A stretch of 46,297 nt of DNA from an uncultured Flavihumibacter sp. GTDB lineage: Bacteria; Bacteroidota; Bacteroidia; Chitinophagales; Chitinophagaceae. Under the pieces are notes generated by a model. The model saw only the letters and a list, made by a program, of their open reading frames with translations, had not been told where the DNA came from and did not search any database. Both the position numbers and the translations under genes were made by a program. Where the stretch lies: assembly GCA_946482545.1 (NCBI GenBank), contig CAMLRX010000020.1, forward strand, positions 1-46,297, written 5' to 3'. This document shows, one piece after another, positions 41,752 through 46,297 of the stretch (positions are counted from its first letter, which is position 1; each line of letters opens with the position of its first letter).

Positions 41752-44154
41752 ATGAGCGACCAGCATTTTTTCCTGAGACCTGAAGATGAAATGGATTTTA
41801 TGCCCATTATTCCCCTGAACGAAAGTGAAGACGATAACAACGCCGCTATGGACCTGCCCGCCGAGGTGCCCTTATTGCCACTACGGAACACCGTTTTGTT
41901 CCCCGGTGTGGTGTTGCCCATAACGGTGGGAAGGGAAAAAAGCATCAAAGCGGTGCAGGAAGCCTACAAAGGCGATAAGCTGATTGGTGTGATCGCGCAG
42001 AAAGACAGTGCAGTGGAAGAACCCGTTGTGGCCGACCTGGAAACAGTGGGCACTGTGGCGCGCGTCATCAAACTGATCAAAATGCCGGATGGCGGAACCA
42101 CCGTGATTATCCAGGGCAAGAAAAGGTTTCTGATTGAAAAAGTGATCGTGGAGGAACCGTTCTTTAAAGCGGCCATCGCACAGATGCCGGAGGAAGAGGC
42201 CCCTGTTGATGAAAACTTCCTGGCTTATGTGGCCAATATCAAAGACCTCGCCACCCAGATCATGTCGTTTACGCCGAACCTGCCGGCTGAAGCGGGGATC
42301 ATGCTGAAAAATATCGAGAACCCGGCCTTCCTGATCCATTTCGTGGCCAGTAACCTGAACGCCGGATTGGGGGAAAAACAAAAGCTCCTGGTCTCCAACA
42401 GTATCCGCGAAAGAGCCGACCTGCTGATGCAATTGCTGCAACGCGACCTCCAGTTCGCAGAACTGAAAAATAAGGTGACCACGAAAACAAGGGCCGAACT
42501 TGACAAGCAGCAACGGGAATACTTCCTGCAACAGCAGATGAAAAGCATCAAGGAAGAACTGGGTGGAGACCCCAATGAACGCGAACTGCGCGACCTTCAG
42601 CAGAAAGCGGAACAGAAAAAATGGCCCGAAGCCGCAAAGGAAATGTTCCGCAAAGGCATCGAAAAGTTGGAAAGAATGCACCCTTCCACACCCGATTACT
42701 CCGTCGTGTACAACCACCTCGATCTGCTGCTGGAACTGCCCTGGGAAGAATACACACAAGACAGCTACGACCTGGTAAAGGCCCGCAACATACTGGACAC
42801 CGACCATTACGGCATGGACCGCATCAAAGAACGTATCCTGGAATACCTGGCCGTTCTGAAACTGAAAGGGGATATGAAAAGTCCGATTCTCTGTTTTGTG
42901 GGTCCTCCTGGCATTGGTAAAACATCGCTCGGCAGAAGTATCGCTTCCGCGGTGAACAGGAAGTACGCACGGTTGAGCCTGGGTGGCCTGCACGATGAAA
43001 GTGAATTGCGCGGACACCGGAAAACATATATCGGCGCAATGCCCGGCAGGATTATTCAGTCGTTGAGGAAAATTAAAACCTCCAACCCGGTGATGATTCT
43101 CGATGAAATTGACAAGATCGGCAACGACCATCGCGGCGATCCCAGCAGTGCATTGCTTGAAATACTGGATCCCGAACAGAACAATACTTTCTACGACAAT
43201 TACCTTGAACTGGAATACGACCTCAGCAAAGTGCTCTTTATTGCCACGGCGAACAACATCAACAACATCCAACCCGCGCTCCGCGACAGGCTGGAGATCA
43301 TCGACCTGAGCGGCTACGCCATCGAAGAAAAGATTGAGATCGCCAAAAGGCACCTGATTCCAAAACAAAAGGAGTCGCACGGATTGGGAAAATACAGTTT
43401 CCGCATTCCCGATAAGGTGATCGAAAAGATCATAAAGGATTACACGAGAGAAAGCGGCGTGCGCGACCTGGACCGCCAGATCGCCGGGGTGATGCGTAAC
43501 CTGGCTAAAAAAGTGGCCATGGAGGAAAAACTGAAACCCACGGTCGCGGTAACCGATGTGGAAGAAATGCTCGGAAAACCACGCTTCAGCAACGAAGTGT
43601 ATAAGTCTGCAAATATACCCGGGGTGGCCGTAGGACTGGCCTGGACCTATGTTGGCGGTGATATACTTTTTATTGAAGCGAGTTTAAGTGAAGGAAAGGG
43701 AGAAATGAGGCTTACAGGTAACCTCGGTAATGTGATGAAGGAATCGGCCAGCACGGCGCTCAGTTATTTACAGGCCAATGCGGCAAAAGCCGGTATCGAC
43801 CCTACATTGTTTGCGGCGAAAAATATTCATATCCACGTGCCAGAAGGCGCGGTGCCCAAAGATGGTCCCAGTGCCGGCATCACCATGATGACCGCGCTTG
43901 CCTCCGCATTCACCGGCCGGAAAATAAAATCCCACCTCGCCATGACGGGAGAGATCACCCTTCGCGGGCAGGTACTCCCGGTAGGAGGGATCAAAGAAAA
44001 AATCCTCGCGGCCAAACGCGCGGGGCTGAAAGAGATCGTCCTTTGTTACGTGAACGAAAAAGATGTGCTGGAAATTGACCCCGCATTTATTAAGGGGTTG
44101 AAGTTCCATTATGTGAAACAGATGCAGGAAGTGCTGGACATAGCGTTAGTGTAA
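41752..44154 (+). CDS. lon: ATP-dependent protease Lon
   Basis: An 800-residue cytoplasmic protease that degrades misfolded and regulatory proteins, including antitoxins in other bacteria. The N-terminal substrate-binding domain (about residues 35-230) starts with [19 protein letters not shown]. The AAA+ domain carries Walker [10 protein letters not shown] and Walker [11 protein letters not shown]. The C-terminal proteolytic domain has the Ser-Lys dyad: Ser in [11 protein letters not shown] and Lys in [14 protein letters not shown]. The length is normal. The gene is transcribed alone between two strong terminators; no heat-shock element was recognised. Confidence 0.97.
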   Translation: MSDQHFFLRPEDEMDFMPIIPLNESEDDNNAAMDLPAEVPLLPLRNTVLFPGVVLPITVGREKSIKAVQEAYKGDKLIGVIAQKDSAVEEPVVADLETVGTVARVIKLIKMPDGGTTVIIQGKKRFLIEKVIVEEPFFKAAIAQMPEEEAPVDENFLAYVANIKDLATQIMSFTPNLPAEAGIMLKNIENPAFLIHFVASNLNAGLGEKQKLLVSNSIRERADLLMQLLQRDLQFAELKNKVTTKTRAELDKQQREYFLQQQMKSIKEELGGDPNERELRDLQQKAEQKKWPEAAKEMFRKGIEKLERMHPSTPDYSVVYNHLDLLLELPWEEYTQDSYDLVKARNILDTDHYGMDRIKERILEYLAVLKLKGDMKSPILCFVGPPGIGKTSLGRSIASAVNRKYARLSLGGLHDESELRGHRKTYIGAMPGRIIQSLRKIKTSNPVMILDEIDKIGNDHRGDPSSALLEILDPEQNNTFYDNYLELEYDLSKVLFIATANNINNIQPALRDRLEIIDLSGYAIEEKIEIAKRHLIPKQKESHGLGKYSFRIPDKVIEKIIKDYTRESGVRDLDRQIAGVMRNLAKKVAMEEKLKPTVAVTDVEEMLGKPRFSNEVYKSANIPGVAVGLAWTYVGGDILFIEASLSEGKGEMRLTGNLGNVMKESASTALSYLQANAAKAGIDPTLFAAKNIHIHVPEGAVPKDGPSAGITMMTALASAFTGRKIKSHLAMTGEITLRGQVLPVGGIKEKILAAKRAGLKEIVLCYVNEKDVLEIDPAFIKGLKFHYVKQMQEVLDIALV

Positions 44155-44177
44155 TATATTATTATAATGAAATAGGT

Positions 44178-44211
44178 ATGGCGACTACAGTAATGTGGTC
44201 GCCATTTTTTT
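44178..44211 (+). terminator. Terminator of lon
   Basis: ATGGCGACTACA (44178-44189) pairs with TGTGGTCGCCAT (44194-44205), with one G-T pair and loop GTAA, followed by a run of seven T. Confidence 0.93.
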
Positions 44212-44310
44212 CTGCCGAACATTTGCCGGGGCATGGTGCACCCCGGCTGTTCGATTTGTCCGGTATTGCTGTTCAATTCCTCCTGTAGCTGTTACATTTA
44301 CCCTGCTTTT

Positions 44311-44395
44311 CAAACGTTATAGCGCCTGCAAACGTTTGTGTGGAAAATCATTAAAAAATAGCGCAAACGTTTGTAATGCGGGTTACAAACGTTTG
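44311..44395 (+). promoter_or_regulatory. Cluster of CAAACGTTTG palindromes, LacI-type operator sites
   Basis: Perfect CAAACGTTTG palindromes lie at 44329-44338, 44364-44373 and 44386-44395, and an imperfect one (CAAACGTTAT) at 44311-44320. The central CG with A/T flanks is typical of LacI/GalR-family operators. The centre spacings are 18, 35 and 22 bp. They stand 50-130 bp upstream of the candidate promoter. Confidence 0.7.
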
Positions 44396-44528
44396 CGGCA
44401 GGTAACTGCGTTTTCAGGTGTTTTTTGTATTAAAAACACGGGCTAAATTGGGCTTGTATTCAACCAGAACGAGATCAGAAAAGTGCGGAAGTAACCCTGT
44501 TTGATGCCTCAATAAATCGACAACAAGC

Positions 44529-46297
44529 TTATGAGAATGAAACTAGCCCCTTGCACGGGGAGGTTAGCCGCGTTGCTTGCCTTCTCTTTCCTGCACGCTA
44601 TTCAGGGAAATGCCCAATCCGTTCCCCTTTCAGGTAAAGATTCTCTTCCAAAGGATTTCAAAGCCCCCACACAAATCTCCCAACAGGGGCAATTGCAGAA
44701 AGATGGCGCGGTGAAAGTACGGCCGCTTCAGTTCACCCCTTTTATTACCGCGCAACAACTGGTGAAAGGAAACCTCGCCGGTGTATTTGTGCAGGAGCCT
44801 TCCGGAGAACCGGGTACGGAACAAAATATGTTCATCCGCGGTATCTCTTCGCCATTGCTTTCCAAAAGAGAACTTTTTGACAACCAGGCGGCTGTTTTCC
44901 TCAACGGCATTCCATTGACGATGGATAATCCTTTCGCCTATGAAATACAACAATACGATTTCAACAGGATCGGGCCGGCTACCAACCTCCTCGCCAACCT
45001 GAACATCAACAATGTGGCCAGTATCGAAGTGATCAAGGATCCGGCAAAACTTGCCCTGCTGGGACCCATCGCCGCGAACGGTGCCATCTGGATCACTACA
45101 AAAGCCGCGAAATCAGGCGACCGTGAACTGAATATCCACGCCTATTACGGCGTTGCACCCAAAGAACGCGTGATGGCCGTGAACGGTGTATACGAAAATA
45201 ATTTCCGCCTTCCGTTTTATGATATGTACGGCACCATGGCCGACCGCTTTAATTATCCCGCTTACCTGAAGGATTCCTCGAACGCCGATTATTACGGCAG
45301 GTCGAACTGGACGGACCTCTATTATAAGAACCAGGCCCTGTACAATGTAGACATGAGTTTGACCGGTGGTTCCGAAAGGGCCAATTTCCGCTTTTTCGGC
45401 GGTGCCACGCAAAACGCCAACAGCGCCGATGAAACTTCGCTCCAAAGGTACAACGCCTCCTTCTCTATAAATGTGATGCCGCTCAAATGGCTCACCATGT
45501 CCAGCCTGATCAATGCGGCACATATGACGCGCGACCGCAACCGTAATTTCCGAGACAGGCTCGCCGAAGCAAGGTATATCCCCGATGTTTCCAACCCGCT
45601 CACACCCAACAAAGAAGTGTACGGCAGGTACCTTTCCCAGTTTGATGACAATGTGAAAGACGACAATACCACGAATACTGTTCAGGGTTATTTTAATATT
45701 TCCGCGCAGTTGAAAGGTGCCAGGTACAATGGCGGCATCTCCTTCGATTACAATGAAGCCGCACGTGATGTGTTCTATCCCACTCAATTGCTGGAGAACA
45801 ACAACTTCGTTTCCAACTATTTCGGTTACAACCAGCGCTTCATCTTCAGCAACAGCATTGGCTACAACTGGAAACTGGATGATACCAGGAACGTGGACTT
45901 CGAAGCAGGACAAAGTTTCCTGAATACGTTCAATAAGTTCGATTACGCCTATGCCTACAACGGTCCCAATAACTTTATAAAGCTGAATATCGTTAACGGA
46001 AGCCGGGGCTCTTCAGACTATCTTACCCCGCAGGGCTTCGATGTATTTTTTCACCCTTCTTCTGTTAAACAGGCCATCGCTTCTTTTTACGGAAAAGCCA
46101 CTTACAACTGGAACGATGTGGTTCGTTTAACCGGTCTCGTTAGAAGGGACGGTTCTTCCGCTATGCAACCCGATAACAGGTGGTACACCGGCTACGCGGC
46201 CAACCTGGCGGTAAACGCACACAAATTATGGATGAAGAACAGTACGCTGTTCAGTGCATTCGACATCAACGCGTCTTTCGGCAGCAATGGTAAACTC
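44529..46297 (+). CDS. SusC/RagA-family TonB-linked outer-membrane protein (3' end outside window)
   Basis: An open frame of 589 codons runs to the window edge without a stop. It starts at ATG 44529 (a second ATG is at 44535) with a signal peptide (to about residue 29, ending GNAQ). A TonB plug follows directly (about residues 55-200), with FIRGISSP, AVFLNGIPLT and VASIEVIKDPAKLALLGPIAANGAIWITTK, the last being the SusC/RagA signature. Barrel strands follow. The N-terminal carboxypeptidase-like domain usual in SusC proteins appears to be missing. A SusD partner would be expected just beyond the window. The ligand is unknown; LacI-type operators upstream suggest control by a sugar-related signal. 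Confidence 0.88.

Larger units (their letters stand above)
44155..44528 (+). other. 374-bp regulatory region before the SusC-like gene
   Basis: It holds the lon terminator, four palindromic operator-like sites (44311-44395) and a promoter candidate: TTTT (44421-44424), 19 bases, TAAATTGG (44444-44451), which would leave a leader of about 70 bases. There is no open frame of interest. Confidence 0.6.

Noticed and set aside
41881..43380. A 499-residue open frame on the minus strand opposite lon
   Set aside because: It is a mirror of the lon codon pattern: Cys/His/Phe-rich, with no recognisable domain, and lon is certain.

Overview
The window is chromosomal DNA of a Bacteroidota bacterium, most likely in the Chitinophagaceae (class Chitinophagia). 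This rests on three kinds of evidence. The gene repertoire includes TonB-dependent and SusC-like receptors, a DUF4369/TlpA thioredoxin, DUF4954, DUF4382, DUF5683, a GIN-domain protein and the long form of IspH. Several promoters match the Bacteroidota pattern TTTG-N19/20-TAnnTTTG. Clear Shine-Dalgarno sequences are largely missing. The genus is not determined. Most of the window is core genome, with no phage, transposase or CRISPR array.

Layout. 1-9400: end of a TlpA-like thioredoxin, ispH, a cytoplasmic GH13 amylase, a DegQ-type protease, a LuxC-type acyl-CoA reductase divergent from a 2[4Fe-4S] ferredoxin, a candidate small RNA, ddl, a membrane-anchored PASTA protein and a rhodanese. 9400-16260: a TonB-dependent receptor behind a TPP riboswitch, a GIN-domain protein, initiator tRNA-fMet, a yefM-yoeB toxin-antitoxin pair with its operator, and the GTPases era and der. 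16260-25320: a tiny heptad-repeat lipoprotein, glmS coupled to a DUF4954 protein, an aldehyde dehydrogenase, and a bestrophin / SET-domain / MgtE operon. 25320-34210: an M48 protease, aconitase, PspC, an AraC regulator, a DUF4382 lipoprotein, kdsA divergent from a short-chain threonine dehydrogenase, acylphosphatase and an Rrf2 regulator. 34210-38700: a response regulator, dapB, DUF5683, parB and parA in one tight operon, then a metallo-beta-lactamase-fold hydrolase. 38700-46297: an FMN reductase, a metallophosphoesterase, a small outer-membrane barrel, lon, and the first 589 codons of a SusC/RagA receptor running off the window behind a cluster of palindromic operators.

How the genes work together. 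Several serve the envelope: ddl (peptidoglycan), glmS (amino sugars), kdsA (Kdo for LPS), dapB (diaminopimelate and lysine), the PASTA protein, DegQ and the lipoproteins. The two TonB-type receptors appear to be under separate control: thiamine pyrophosphate for one and, by inference, a LacI-type regulator for the other.

The most noteworthy items are: (i) the Lpp-like heptad lipoprotein with C-terminal lysine and extreme GCT codon bias; (ii) the long-plus-short palindrome operator of yefM-yoeB with 12-bp centre spacing; (iii) the TPP riboswitch with a textbook Bacteroidota promoter; (iv) the four CAAACGTTTG-type operators before the SusC gene; (v) candidate small RNAs at 7067-7178 and about 30324-30530; and (vi) two families of inverted intergenic repeats. 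All calls were made by eye from sequence, without database searches.
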